A stretch of DNA of 64,000 bases from Plazaster borealis (taxonomy: Eukaryota > Echinodermata > Asteroidea > Forcipulatida > Labidiasteridae): the NCBI GenBank assembly GCA_021014325.1, contig CM037473.1:5271501-5335500 (forward strand), given 5' to 3'. The notes under the pieces were generated by a model. That model was not told where the DNA came from, did no database searches, and was given only the letters and a program-made list of their open reading frames with translations. Positions 10,721 through 20,544 of the stretch are shown here, piece after piece; the first letter of the stretch is position 1; each line of letters begins with the position of its first letter. Both the position numbers and the translations under genes were made by a program.

Positions 10721-13700
10721 TGGGGGGGGGGGCGTGCGCCCCCACGCCCCCCCCTGGATCCGCGCCTGTTGATATAGGAGCTAAATGAGGGCAACAGTGA
10801 TTTGATTCACTTGTTTAGTTCATGTCGTTAGTTAACGTAGTCGCCAATACCGCAACACGAATTACTGGAGAAGAGATATCTGTATCACACAAACATCTGG
10901 CTCAAAAGTTTTGATCCAGATTAGTAGACTTGCCCAGTCCCTCCGAGCCAGCCTCCGAACCAGTCGATGTTGCGCCCCGACCAATGACTAATACCAAACA
11001 AACAAAACAGCGTCGCCAATCAAGACTCAGAATTCGGCAGTAAGCAAAGCCATGGAATTGGGCGCAGTGCTATAACACCAGCAACATTAATGCAACACCA
11101 CACCTATTGATTTGGAATGTAATACTATAATTGCTCTCTGATATTTTGTTATATAATTAGGTGCCGTGTTTCTACCATCCGGTTTGGGCTACATACTCGC
11201 CAGTATTATAATGGGGAAGTGTTCGTACAGAATAGGCAGGTGAGTTGTTTGGGTGAAACATGACTTAGGGGATATTTTAAAAAGATTGTCTTCATAGGAA
11301 TCCCTAAAGACGCTGCGCCGACGAATCTCGGCAATTGGTGCTCGATATGGGGCATGGTGTACCCCCCTATTGTGTCTTCATTGTGTGCTTGGAATCTCAG
11401 GAATTCTTTTTGAGGATTTTAGGGGGGGGGGAGTTCTATACAAGAGGAAAATAGTGTGTTATAGTATGGGAACAATTGGGGGGACCACCCTCTGCCCCAT
11501 ATCGGGCAGGCTATAAATCTCGGCATCACTTAATGTTTACATAAATCAGAGAAGTCAGAGTCTGGTGCCTTGCGGTAAGATGCTGCCATGCAGAGCCTAC
11601 ATACCATTACCCATGACATCTGTTTTCAAAGAAGCCACACAGTCTGGACTTCTCGAGGGCAGCAATTATACGCAGCTCCATGTAGTAAGTTATATCAAAT
11701 ATTATGCAAATAATTAGATGCACATGATGAGTGGGTGTCGCAGAATAATAATCACGAGGTGAAATCTAGACTATTTCATTTCACGAGGCGAAACAGAGTG
11801 AATGGGAAAGCCGGATCTCATCGTGATTATGTTCTGCGAAATGCATTTTACATTGCTTGTTTTATACAACTCACACATCCATGTAACTTTTAAAAAAAAA
11901 TCACAATAAACACAAAAAGGACACGGGAAAACACAACCTCATACTCTAGAAACAAACACTTGAGTTTTAGTTCTTGTAGTGTTCTGGAAAGATAAATACA
12001 TATTTCCTTTGGAGTATCGAATGAATAACTTGATACGTGTATTTCTTATGGTTTGATCAATACTTTTAGGTGGGTGTGTCTTGCTGTACCTATCTTCATA
12101 ATATCTGTATGCATTGCAATGGTAAGACTTCCCTCTTAAGGCACTGGACACGTTTGTCAGAGACCAGTATTCTCACTTGGTGTAGGCCTATCCCAACATA
12201 TGCATAAAATAACAAACCTGTGAAAATTTGGGCTCAATTGATCATCGAAGTTGCAAGAAAATAATGAAAGAAAACACACCCTTGATGCACAAATTGTTGT
12301 GATTTCAGATGCCTGAGAAATGCTTCAGGCCTTTCTCAGATTCAAATATTTTAGTGAGAAACTACCTCTTTCTCAAAAACCACGTTACTTCAGAGGGAGT
12401 CATTTCTCACAATGTTTTATACTATCAACAGCTCTCCGTTGCTCGTTACAAAATAAGTTTTTATGCTAATAATATATATTTTGAGTAAATTACCAAAAGT
12501 GCCCAGTGCCTTTAAAGGGTGTGTACAAAATTGGTAAGGTTGAAAATATAATGTTCACAGATTTGCACATAACCAACTTACATGGTACAAAGATAAGATG
12601 GTCGTGGTGGAAAACTTCCCTTGAAATAGTTTTGCTTGAAATGCGACAGTTTTTAGGAAATTAACAATTAGTCTTTATCACTGGTGATAAAATCCGATGT
12701 TTAAAAAAAGTAAAAAATATATAATGGGGATTTTCACTGTTTTCTCATGACTCCTTGACCGATTTAGGTTAAACTTTCAGAGGTTTGTTTTTTTATGTAT
12801 AATAATGTTAGGTCACATCAAATGTGGATACTGGACTTTGACATTTACCAATGTACAGTTGTCAGTTGTACATTTGCTTTAAAACCCTGCACAACAACAG
12901 CTGTTTGACAGTAATATATCACTAAGTAAATAACTAATTAATGTTTAACTTAAATAGTTTAATTTTTTGTAAATAGTCCATCAACATCCACGCACATAAA
13001 CAGTAGAAATCTGACTTGTCTGAGAAACTTCGTTCAGCCTGTTCAGCGGTGTAAACTCCCATTACCTTATTTACAAAAATGTCTGGGTCTATCCTCATAA
13101 GCTTATATAAAATACTTTTGTTTAAAAGGATCGTACACGTTTGGTAATGACTCAAAACAAATATTAGCATAAAAACTTACTTGGTAACAAGCAACGGAGA
13201 GCTGTTGATAGTATAAAACATTGTTGGAAACGACTCCCTCTGAAGTAACGTAGTTTTTTAGAAAGAGGCAATTTCTCACTAAAATAATGAAAACTTATCG
13301 CAGGAACTTTTTGTTCCTATCTGAAAGCACATAAATGTGTACAACAAGGGTGTTTTTTCTTTCATCGTTTTCTTGCAACTTCGATGACCAATTAAGCCCA
13401 AATTTTCACAGGCTTGTTATTTTATGCATATTTTGGGATACACCAAGTGAGAACACTGGTCTTTGACAATTACCAAACGTGTTCAGTGCCTTTAAATGAC
13501 TGATCTTTGCAGACCCATAGCAGGGGAAACAATATTTCAGGAAGATGTAAACAATAATTGTTTTGATTAAATGCAAACGGCTCGTTTTTCTTTTGCCGTA
13601 TCCGAATTGGCGACTACAGCTACGGCTACGGCTGTTGCTAGGAGTGTTGCTAAGGACGTCCTATACTTCAATGCATGATGACGCGGAAATCTAGCCGTAG

Positions 13701-16700
13701 CCGTAGCTGTAGCCGGCATTTCGGACCCGGCCGTAGCATGTGAGAGAGTTGGTAGTGCATGAAGCTTAAAGGCATCGTACACGTTTGGTAATTGTCAAAG
13801 GCCAGTGTTCTCATTTGGTGTATCCCAACATTATGCATAAAACAACAAGCCTGTGAAAATTTGGGCTCAATTGGTCATCGAAGTTGCAAGAAAATGATGA
13901 AAGAAAAAACACCCTTGTTGTACAAATTTGTGTGCTTTCAGATAGGAATAAAAGGCTTCTGGCTGGCCTGAATTTTTTTGAAAAATATTGAGAAATTACC
14001 TCTTTCTCAAAAACTACGTTACTTCAGAGGGAGTCGTTTCCCACAATGTTTTATACTATCAACAGCTCTCTGTTGCTCGTTACCAAGTCAGTTTTTATGC
14101 CAATACATATTTTGAGTAAATACCAAACGTGTACGATACCTTTAAGGTCCATGGTTTTGACTTCAATGCACCTGAAACAGTGAATTGAAACGTAGCACGT
14201 GAGAGAGTTGGTAGTGTATGAAGTTTGGGTCCTAGACTTCAATGCACTGAAACAGGGAATCGAAACGTAGCATGCGAGAGAGTCGGTATTTGTATGGAGC
14301 TTTTACACAAGAGATGACGGTCTCCTATGGACCGCGGGTCTATACGCCTTTGTAAGGCAACTATTACCATTTTATTTTACCTTTCATTTTGAAAAAGGGG
14401 GTAACCTGCTTTGTCGATGTCCTAATTTAAATTTGCATAATTGGCCAATTTCACGTTTCATCCAAAAGTACCGGAAAATGCCGGTGTTAATTTAGTATGT
14501 TTAAAACTCATTGTATAATTTATATTTTATTTTATTATTCTTTTAGCTCCCGTTTGCAACCAGTTTCCTCAAGCTAATGGCACCGATGGCCGTCATCGGT
14601 TTTTGCTTCGGTGGGTAATTTTGCGGTTAAAAAATAGAACACAAATTGATTCATGATGAATTATTTCTTTTGTCGTTTAAAATTACTTTGTCGATGGTTG
14701 CCTTTACCGTGTACCAAACACAAGCCTCGCTATGGGCAGCGCGCTAGTCGATACCTCTCGTCACTGACCCCCGGAAGGGAAGCATTGAAAAACAACGAGC
14801 AAAGCTGCACTTCCATGGGTTATGATCGAGCAAGGCATTCTGGTGGGAAATGGTTTGGCGAGATCGTACACACCATTAGGAACGAGGCTGTACAATTTCC
14901 CTCAACCCCCTCGGCCATCTTTACAACTTTCAACTCGCAACTCTCTGGTACGCGATGAGGTCACGCGCACGTTTTTACGCACCAAGAACAGCTGCCGTCC
15001 TAGACTTGACTCAAGTCCCAATCCCGTGCAAGGCCCTTCCTTGCCTCATCGTCAGAAAACTATTGTTTTGCGCTCTACATTCCCCAACCTGTTCCTTGAT
15101 CGCCACCGCAATAGCTACATTTTGTCGGTGGGGGCGCACTGGTATTATATTATGCAGAGCCGTATATTGTGAGAGTTGCGACATGGAGGGACCAGCTTTC
15201 TCCGGTCACGTGGTTGCTGGACGCCATTTTGTTCCAAATGCAGCACAACCCAATGGGCAGACTAGTCTGGCACCCTGTATTCGCCAATGCATCTTTTGGA
15301 GACAAAATGGCTTCTAATCGGAAGTTGTCGCAACTCTCTCAATAAACGGCTCTGATATTATGTCTCAGAGCCGTGTGTCTGTATAGTGGCTGCATGCTGG
15401 CGCGTTACATGTGTTAGGAACCTCGCACCAGAAAGGGACTTGAATCAAGTCTACTGCCGTCCATGAGCTGCTTCCTTGTGTCCCAGTGAGGGGCTGTTTC
15501 AGCGTGTGGCGTCTACCCACGTAGCCCGTAAAAAATGGAATCACATGGGGACGTATCTATCATAGACAATTCAATTCTCGTGAGTATCCGAACCTTTGGT
15601 TCCCTGCGTAGACTTGTTAATTTATCATGATGCGAAAGAAAATACAATCGCGCCTTTTCAATGGGCTCCGATGTGCAAATACGCACAGTGTTAAAATTGA
15701 TGCATAGCTGCAGAGGCAATCAGTCTAAGCACGAGCAGCTAAACATCAGTTTTTTTCTAATAGAAGCGTGCGCAGTTTCTTGGCCTTCCTATTCGTATAA
15801 TTGTTGCTAAACGTGTGAAGGCAGATAGAACAGCATCAACAACGCCGATGACCCAAATTAATAGCTGACGTCATCATCATAGTGATTTGGTTGCGCCATT
15901 TTTTGTGTTTGACGTGTCCCCGTGTGATATAACATAGAGCTTGCTCTATGGTTATACTAACAGTGCGCATTTTAGGCGACGCAGCGTTCTTCATAGGCTT
16001 ACCATAATTTGCTCGTGTACCGGCTGACTCCCTAATGGCGAGCATCGCAGACAGTAGCCTCGTGTGACGTGTGCAAGGGGAGGGGGATCAATTGGTACTA
16101 TAGGATGAAATAAACTAAACGAGCAGCCCATTAGCCTTTTCGAGGTATGGTGGGAACTGTAGAGTGTCCTTTTTGGTTTTGGGTGTACACAGGCAATAGT
16201 GCCATTGTATTGTGTCTACCATTATCTCAAAATGATCTGCCGTTCGTTAAGTAGTTGTACACATTTTCCATCATATACACTCTGGTTCTACTGAGATTTA
16301 GGCAAGTCGTCTATACTTCATGGTGTAAAGCTTGTTTTTCTCTACTTTCCGTTGTGTCACTGTAGGAGCGGTAGACTGTAACTGTGTCGCTGTGCTGTTC
16401 TACATTGTAGAGAGAGATCACAAGGGGGCGTACGGGGCAGCATCAGTGGTCGTGACGTTAGCATTCTCTCTGGGTTTCATACTGGGTAAGATAACCATCA
16501 GTGGCGCACCTAAAGGAGGATGCAATTAGGGGTCGCGACCCCGAGGCGCGAACCCCCCTGCGGGCCCCCTGCAGGGGCTTGCGAGTTAACTTTTGTTGTT
16601 TCCATATAGAGACACAACTTTATTAAACGGGAACTTCGGAAAATTGATACAAACAGGGCCCAATTTCATGGCTCTGCTTTTGTACCGCGCTTACGGTACA

Positions 16701-19700
16701 TAGAATTACGCGCTTATACACGGTGTCGTAAGCGCAGAATTCTATGGTAAAGCAGAGCCACTCGGGCCCAGAGCCCAATTTCATAAAGCTGTTACAAGCA
16801 GATAATTCTGCTTAGCAAATATATTTGCTCAGCAAGTTTTTATGCTTACGAAACCCTACAGATCAGAGCGTTTAGTACATTAAAAAGGGGGCGGGCGGAC
16901 TGTTTGCGCACCCGCAAACCTGCTGTTCTGTATTTCAATTTGTATGTCTACACCCCCCCCCCCAACCTCGACCCCGATACCGGTTGACCACAAAGGGTCG
17001 ATAGGGGGCGCTTCTTCTGCGGAGTGGGCAGAGCCGTATATTGAGAGAGTTGCGACAACTTGCGATTAGAAGCCATTTTGTCTCCAAAAAATGCATTGGC
17101 GAATACAGGGTGCCAGACTAGTCTGCCCATTGGGTTGTGCTGCATTTGGAACAACATGGCGTCCAGCAACCACGTGACCGGAGAAAGCTGGTCCCTCCAT
17201 GTCGCAACTCTCTCAATACACAGCTCTGGAAGTGGGGGTTGGGGTTGGGAAGGTCACGGCGCTTCCTTTCAGTGTTTAGTTTAAAGGCACTGAACACGCT
17301 TGGTAATTGTCAAAGACCAGTATTCTCACTTGGTGTATCCCAACATATGCATAAAATAACAAGCCTGTAAAAATTTGGGCTCAATTGGTCATCGAAGTTG
17401 CAAGAAAATTATGAAAGAAAAAACACCCTTGTTGTACAAATTTGTGTGCTTTCAGATAGGAATAAAAGGCTTCTTGCAAGAAGTCTTTTATTATTTTAGT
17501 GAGAAATTACCTCTTTCTCAAAAACTACGTTACTTCAGAGGGAGTCGTTTCCTACAATGTTGTATACTATCAACAGCTCTCCGTTGCTATGCTTGTTACC
17601 AAGTAAGTTTTTATTATTGCTAATATTTGTTTTGAGTCATTACCAAACGTGTATGATACCTTTAAGCCAAGTTTTATTCAATGAACATGGTTGTTGACAT
17701 CCTTGTCACAAGAAGCCAACGTCACGATTGCTTTTGTTTGATTGACATAGGTCCTGCTTTGAGTAGTATTCTCTTCAACATCGTGGGATTTGAGTGGTAA
17801 GAATTTGGTCTCATTTCTCGTACACTAATTACTGACTTGAGGGTACTCCTCTAAAGCCCCTTTCACTTGACGGTTTTTTTTTTAAAAGACAACCTTGAAT
17901 CAAAACAGTGTTTTAGCCTCTAGAGTGTTTTAGACGTTGATTTATTATTTATTAATTAACACCTTGGAGAGTTTATGCGCTCTGATTGGCCGAAGACTGG
18001 TCACGTGGGGGTGTATTAACATGTGATATAAAGACCGGCTCGGTGAACTAGCGAATAAATGGCCCCTAAACAAGCACATTGTTGTGTAAAAGTCTTATGC
18101 ACTATGTGCTTGTTGTGCGGGAAACTACCGGTATCAAATCAACAAATCGGGTCATCACACTGTTAATCCCTATTTTTTTTTAAAAAGACAACCTTGAATC
18201 AATACAGTGTTTTAGCCTCTAGAGTGTTTTAGACGTTGATTTATTATTTATTCATAAATACCTCAGACAATTTCGCTATTCCATTGGTGGAGAGCACGTC
18301 ACGTGGGGGTGTTTAAACGGATGATAATGCACGGCCAAGAGTGTTTATAACCGGCTGGGCTTCGCGTATTGGACGCCCAAGCTCCGCCAATTTACTTACG
18401 CGGAACGCAACATATAGTTCCCGCGCGTAGCCTAATCTTTTTGTACACGCGCGTACACGCAACCCAACGCGCACAAAACAGAATTTTACAAACGTTTTTT
18501 GAAAGTGACAAACTTCGATGTCAGAGATTGTCTTTTTACCACCGATTTTCCTTATTCTTTCACTTTTTAACAAAAAGGCATTTATGAATGGGAATAAATG
18601 AGTAGTGACTCGTTCTTAAACGGCCGTTTAAAACCTTGCAGGGTCCTGGCCGTGCGATAAAGGCTCGGGCCTTTAACGCACGGCCACGACCCTGCCGGTT
18701 TTAAACGGCCGTTTAAGAACTCGTCGCCACTCTTTTATTCCCTTAATTATTTATCGTGCGCATTGAGCGTCTTTTAAGGCGCACTTTGGCGCTTTATAAC
18801 TATCAGATTAAAGGGATTGTATACGTTTGGTATTATTTACCCACTGTTTGTTTTAATCCTACATAGTTGTAGATAATAATACCAGAAAACCAACCTAAGG
18901 TGGTAGCGTTTTTGAGATATTGCTGAAAATCTGGAGCGGTTTGTCCACGCAGGAAAATTTTGCAATTGGAATGCACAATATCTTGGGGATAAAAAGTGAT
19001 ATATTTTTCCATAACCGCAGTACTTCGTAGTGAAAAGTCTCAAAAAAACCCATTATACTATCCAAAGCTGCTGTACTTCTTACCAAGTAAGTTTGTATTG
19101 CCATTAATTTTCAGACTCATTACCAAACGTATACAGACCCTTTAAAGTATATTATTTTCATGATATTTAACCTTAGTTTCTACCATTGTGACGAGCACAC
19201 CACGTACTCAAATAGATTAGAACAGCATAGACTTATTTATTAAGCGAAGTGTTCGGGTTTGATGTCAATGATCTCTATTATACTGACTGGATAGCGGGTT
19301 GCGTGTGTTCGTTGAAGCCATCTTGGACGCCATTTTGGAACTCGCATTATCAACGCGTGCCGTGCACGTTTTGATGCAGATTTTCAAAAGAAGTACACAA
19401 TGACTGAACTAAACAATTTGGGCATGAACAAGCTTTAGCATTAAAGAAAAACCCGTTGATGAATCAAAATCCCTTTCTTAATTCTACAAATTGTATTTTG
19501 TGTGCGTGGCACCCCAAAGTGAGCTTTACGGGAGCGCCATTGTTGGGTCTTTTACACAATGGAACAATGGACCACACAAGGGTATCCTTTGTTCAACCTG
19601 GACCCCACAAGGGAATTCTTTAGAAAAGGGAATAACAGAGCAACAATAAGCAGGACCCCACAAACCGGATCCGTAAGGTTGGGTGTGTATGTGTGTGTAT

Positions 19701-20475
19701 TTAACGATAATTTCGCGAGTTTCAAAATGGCCGCCGCCTATGTTTGGCGACTTCACGGTCTTGTGTACACATAGACCGGACCCGCTACCCCGTTAGTATA
19801 AATAATAGAGACCATTGTTTGATGCCCGTTTTGATTGTCCATTTTTTGCGCACACAACCAGCACACAGTCTTAATGTAATGGTGGATATATTATAGTAAT
19901 CAATCTGTTAGCAGAACGTATTACCAGCACGGTTTCACAACTATTCCTATAAACTAGAACGACAGTCCTCAAGCCTGACGTTACAGCAGTATCATGTACC
20001 GACAAACCATTTTGTTATACCACGCTATTAGATTGTGAATTATTTTGTAATAGAAGAACCAATCATGTGATGCTTCAAAGACTCATGTACATGGCTGAGG
20101 GGAACATGAGTGATGTACCCCCTCGTGCCCACCGATGGTCGTTTTCAGCGCCTTGTGCAATACTAGAAGTATAGCCTCGGGTCTGAGGTTGTCTCTAACT
20201 AAGCCTTCTGATATAATATTGGTCCACATTGAACATAATGGTGTGCACGCCATACTTTACAACGTACAATACTCAGCTCGTTCATACTTATAATGTGAGT
20301 GTTTTGCTTTTGCAGGATGCTTCGAGGTCTGGGCATATTTACAGCTCTTTTTGCGCCCCTGTGTTATTTCCTGCGGGGTTCGGACAGTGAACCACCCTCT
20401 GAAGCAGAAAACGAAAAAACTGTTTTAATTCTTCCCGCCATAAAACCAGAAACACTGGCGCAGAGGTTGACTTGA
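4691..20475 (+). CDS. SLC18A-like: SLC18A-type vesicular amine/acetylcholine transporter, 12 visible exons (5' end missing)
   Basis: The gene encodes a 12-helix major-facilitator proton antiporter of the VMAT/VAChT family, which loads monoamines or acetylcholine into secretory vesicles. Twelve exons join in consistent phase (1,1,1,1,1,1,2,0,1,1,2), giving about 350 residues ending at TGA 20473-20475. They align in order with VMAT from the end of helix 2 to the short cytosolic tail. Conserved features are the helix-4 arginine (VGRLIHG), the DDDEQRG loop, VGPVFGG, LLEPSLPVWM (the Glu and Trp of helix 7), GRWVC and the helix-10 Asp (AVDCN). The helix-11 Asp of VMATs is Thr here. FLP, GRWVC and PFA place it nearer SLC18A than SLC18B1. 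The exons for helix 1, the luminal loop and the start codon were not found. The substrate cannot be told from sequence. A divergent SLC18A-like paralogue is as likely as a true VMAT. Confidence 0.88.
4851..5234. mobile_element. TTAA-type MITE, subfamily 2
   Basis: Begins TTAAAGCAAATGTACAACAT and ends near TTGTACACACTCTTTAG. A reversed copy is at 12512-12884. The core ACAAACCTGTGAAAGTTTAA is shared with the main TTAA family. Confidence 0.7.
5305..5388 (+). CDS. SLC18A-like visible exon 2
   Basis: Acceptor TGACAG, donor GGAG|GTAAAA, phase 1 at both ends. It encodes VYAFSESYTAYLVGRLIHGL and the following helix-4 residues. The Arg of LVGRLIHG matches the conserved helix-4 Arg of the SLC18 family. 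Confidence 0.87.
5546..5736. mobile_element. Hairpin element with internal telomere-like repeat
   Basis: The arms hold repeated CCTATGTTCCGACA on one side and TGTCGGAACATAGGG on the other, bounded by CGGTGAC and GTCACCG. Between them, at 5624-5652, lie about five CCCTAA-like units. Confidence 0.65.
6314..6409 (+). CDS. SLC18A-like visible exon 3
   Basis: It encodes GLGVIGYRFRDDDEQRG and helix 5 (VVGFVICGFAVGTL), matching the family's cytosolic DDEERG loop. The donor CTAG|GTAAAC is good. The acceptor ACCGGAAG has almost no polypyrimidine tract, so the exact start is the least certain in this gene, although phase and homology fit only this AG. Confidence 0.8.
6466..7259. mobile_element. 794-bp TTAA-flanked non-autonomous transposon
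   Basis: Inverted ends TTAAAGGGACACACCGGCT (6466-6484) and AGCCGGTGTGCCCTTTTAA (7241-7259). There is no transposase frame; the only open frames inside are short and unlike known proteins. Confidence 0.75.
7680..7769 (+). CDS. SLC18A-like visible exon 4
   Basis: It encodes VGPVFGGVLGDRMGPMGPF and the hydrophobic start of helix 6, matching the VGPPFG motif that opens this region in VMATs. The acceptor is TATGAAG, the donor GCAG|GTAAGG, and both ends are phase 1. Confidence 0.87.
8705..8809 (+). CDS. SLC18A-like visible exon 5
   Basis: Acceptor GAAACAG, donor GCTG|GTGAGT, phase 1 at both ends. It encodes the end of helix 6, an acidic central cytosolic loop (QRETETEDGEDP) and LLRNPKALIAAG, which matches the LL-x-DP-x-x-LIAAG segment before helix 7 in VMATs. 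Confidence 0.88.
8845..8933. mobile_element. MITE, family GACCTTATGCATATGACGTC, short copy
   Basis: Ends TAGACCTTATGCACATGACG and TGACGTCAATGCTTAAGGTC, with AGGGCGCCCTCGCCT inside. Longer relatives lie at 22990-23166 and 23524-23695. Confidence 0.65.
9403..9741. mobile_element. Palindromic MITE GGGCCCAATTTCAT, with a nested hairpin MITE
   Basis: The outer element starts GGGCCCAATTTCATAAAGCA and ends GGGCCC. A second MITE (9588-9728) with arms of about 50 bp (CGCTAGGTGGCAGCAGACTT and complement) splits it near its right end. The nested family recurs at 25131-25282. Confidence 0.7.
10023..10118 (+). CDS. SLC18A-like visible exon 6
   Basis: It encodes helix 7 with GLLEPSLPVWMIQSMASR. The Glu and Trp of LEPxLPxWM are conserved ligand-path residues of the family. 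The exon ends in the WELG segment. Acceptor TATAAAG, donor CTAG|GTGAGT, phase 1 at both ends. Confidence 0.9.
10583..10769. mobile_element. MITE with GGATCCAGG ends
   Basis: Inverted ends GGGGCGGATCCAGG and CCTGGATCCGCGCC surround G-runs, C-runs and a long pyrimidine tract (about 10645-10720). Reading frames made of poly-Lys or poly-Phe here are artefacts of that tract. Confidence 0.65.
11161..11239 (+). CDS. SLC18A-like visible exon 7
   Basis: It encodes GAVFLPSGLGYILASIIMG and the cytosolic CSYRIG turn (helix 8 and the 8-9 loop). Acceptor TAATTAG, donor GGCAG|GTGAGT. The exon ends in phase 2, so the Arg codon of the GRW motif is split between this exon and the next. Confidence 0.88.
11330..11515. 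repeat. Dispersed MITE-like repeat (copy 1)
   Basis: Contains CCTATTGTGTCTTCATTGTG and CAAGAGGAAAATAGTGTGTT. It recurs at 26640-26815. The ends GATATGGGGCA and TGCCCCATATC are inverted. Confidence 0.6.
12070..12121 (+). CDS. SLC18A-like visible exon 8
   Basis: A very short exon of 52 nt encoding (R)WVCLAVPIFIISVCIAM, helix 9, matching GRWLC of VMATs. Acceptor TTTTAG, donor ATG|GTAAGA, ending in phase 0. A TTAA-flanked MITE begins only 15 bp past the donor. Confidence 0.85.
12136..12515. mobile_element. TTAA-flanked MITE, main family (copy 1)
   Basis: Ends TTAAGGCACTGGACACGTTT and CCAGTGCCTTTAA. Other copies: 13122-13495, 13766-14145, 17281-17665, 41727-42094 and 60451-60816. It abuts the next MITE at 12512. 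Confidence 0.75.
12512..12884. mobile_element. TTAA-type MITE, subfamily 2, reversed
   Basis: The reverse complement of 4851-5234 with modest divergence, directly abutting the previous MITE and sharing its TTTAAAG end. Confidence 0.7.
13122..13495. mobile_element. TTAA-flanked MITE, main family (copy 2, reversed)
   Basis: Begins TTAAAAGGATCGTACACGTT and ends CAGTGCCTTTAA. The interior matches the family in reverse. Confidence 0.75.
13595..13735. repeat. Hairpin repeat with 20-bp perfect arms
   Basis: CTACAGCTACGGCTACGGCT at 13613-13632 pairs with its complement at 13693-13712. The flanks continue with imperfect pairing. Probably a MITE. Confidence 0.65.
13766..14145. mobile_element. TTAA-flanked MITE, main family (copy 3)
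   Basis: Ends TTAAAGGCATCGTACACGTT and CGTACGATACC-type sequence before TTTAA. The TIRs are nearly perfect over more than 20 bp. Confidence 0.78.
14547..14610 (+). CDS. SLC18A-like visible exon 9
   Basis: It encodes LPFATSFLKLMAPMAVIGFC, matching the PFA...LIAP loop and the start of helix 10 in VMATs. The acceptor has a long T-rich tract (TTCTTTTAG) and the donor is TTCG|GTGGGT. It begins in phase 0 and ends in phase 1. Confidence 0.87.
14700..15015. repeat. Dispersed repeat fragment
   Basis: Shares blocks (CTATGGGCAGCGCGC, CGATACCTCT, GAGCAAGGCATTCTG, GTCACGCGCACGTTTTTACG) with 30780-31260 and 40540-40760 in rearranged order. No gene seen. Confidence 0.45.
15161..15352. mobile_element. MITE, TIR CAGAGCCGTATATTG (copy 1)
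   Basis: Bounded by CAGAGCCGTATATTGTGAGA and CTCAATAAACGGCTCTG-like ends. It matches 17030-17227 in reverse orientation. Confidence 0.7.
15853..16080. repeat. Dispersed repeat with GACGTCATCA start (copy 1)
   Basis: Shares GACGTCATCATCATAGTGAT, TTGCGCCATTTT and GCGCATTTTAGGC with 30075-30245 and 55570-55690. Short TGACGTCA-like blocks also occur near 22930. Confidence 0.5.
16366..16485 (+). CDS. SLC18A-like visible exon 10
   Basis: It encodes helices 10 and 11: GAVDCNCVAVLFYIVERDHK followed by GAYGAASVVVTLAFSLGF. The Asp of AVDCN matches the helix-10 Asp of VMATs. Aligning the conserved G-x-x-YG, AF and G-x-x-x-G positions puts Thr (VVVTLAF) where VMAT/VAChT have the helix-11 Asp. Acceptor CACTGTAG, donor CTGG|GTAAGA. 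Confidence 0.88.
16657..16771. mobile_element. MITE, TIR GGGCCCAATTTCATGGCTCT (copy 1)
   Basis: Inverted ends carry GGGCCCAATTTCATGGCTCT and AGAGCCACTCGGGCCC. Inside are CGCTTAC/GTAAGCGCAGAATTC arms. Other copies: 48803-48921 and 62816-62962. A fragment of the related GCTGCTTAAGC family follows at 16780-16850. Confidence 0.7.
17030..17227. mobile_element. MITE, TIR CAGAGCCGTATATTG (copy 2, reversed)
   Basis: CAGAGCCGTATATTGAGAGA at one end and CAACTCTCTCAATACACAGC at the other. It is the reverse complement of 15161-15352. Confidence 0.72.
17281..17665. mobile_element. TTAA-flanked MITE, main family (copy 4)
   Basis: Starts TTAAAGGCACTGAACACGCT and ends GTATGATACCTTTAA. The core GCTCAATTGGTCATCGAAGT is present. 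Confidence 0.78.
17751..17796 (+). CDS. SLC18A-like visible exon 11
   Basis: A 46-nt exon encoding GPALSSILFNIVGFEW (the last codon is split), matching GPSAGGAIAKAIGFPW before helix 12 of VMATs. Acceptor GACATAG, donor GAGTG|GTAAGA. Confidence 0.85.
17875..18255 (+). repeat. Direct repeat pair, about 85 bp, 295 bp apart
   Basis: 17880-17955 and 18175-18250 are near-identical (AAGACAACCTTGAATCAA, AGAGTGTTTTAGACGTTGAT). Between them lie CACGTGGGGGTGT blocks, which also recur after the second copy. Confidence 0.65.
18590..18745. mobile_element. Long palindromic hairpin repeat (copy 1)
   Basis: Arms of about 70 bp: GAATAAATGAGTAGTGACTC, TTCTTAAACGGCCGTTTAAA and GGGTCCTGGCCGTGCGATAA are mirrored on the right. 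A second copy is at 42361-42492. Confidence 0.75.
18808..19145. mobile_element. TTAA-flanked MITE, divergent subfamily
   Basis: Ends TTAAAGGGATTGTATACGTT and ACGTATACAGACCCTTTAA, with TTAA at each boundary. The interior differs from the main family. Confidence 0.75.
19150..20310. other. Last intron, no recognised feature
   Basis: AT-rich intron sequence of the transporter gene. I saw no repeat from the other families, no RNA gene and no convincing coding frame. Confidence 0.5.
20316..20475 (+). CDS. SLC18A-like last coding exon
   Basis: It encodes MLRGLGIFTALFAPLCYFLR (helix 12, with the FAPLC(Y/F)FLR signature of VMATs) followed by an acidic cytosolic tail ending QRLT and TGA. Acceptor TTTTGCAG. 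The tail is shorter than in vertebrate VMATs and I see no clear dileucine sorting motif. No strong AATAAA was seen just downstream; a repeat element starts within about 75 bp. Confidence 0.88.
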
Positions 20476-20544
20476 GAGTGATGACAACTACGACACTCAC
20501 CGCTGGAAGGTTCTTAATAGAGCAATGCCATTCACAAAATGTTT

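Noticed and set aside
10552..10794. Poly-Lys and poly-Phe frames on both strands
   Set aside because: They arise from a pyrimidine homopolymer tract inside a MITE.
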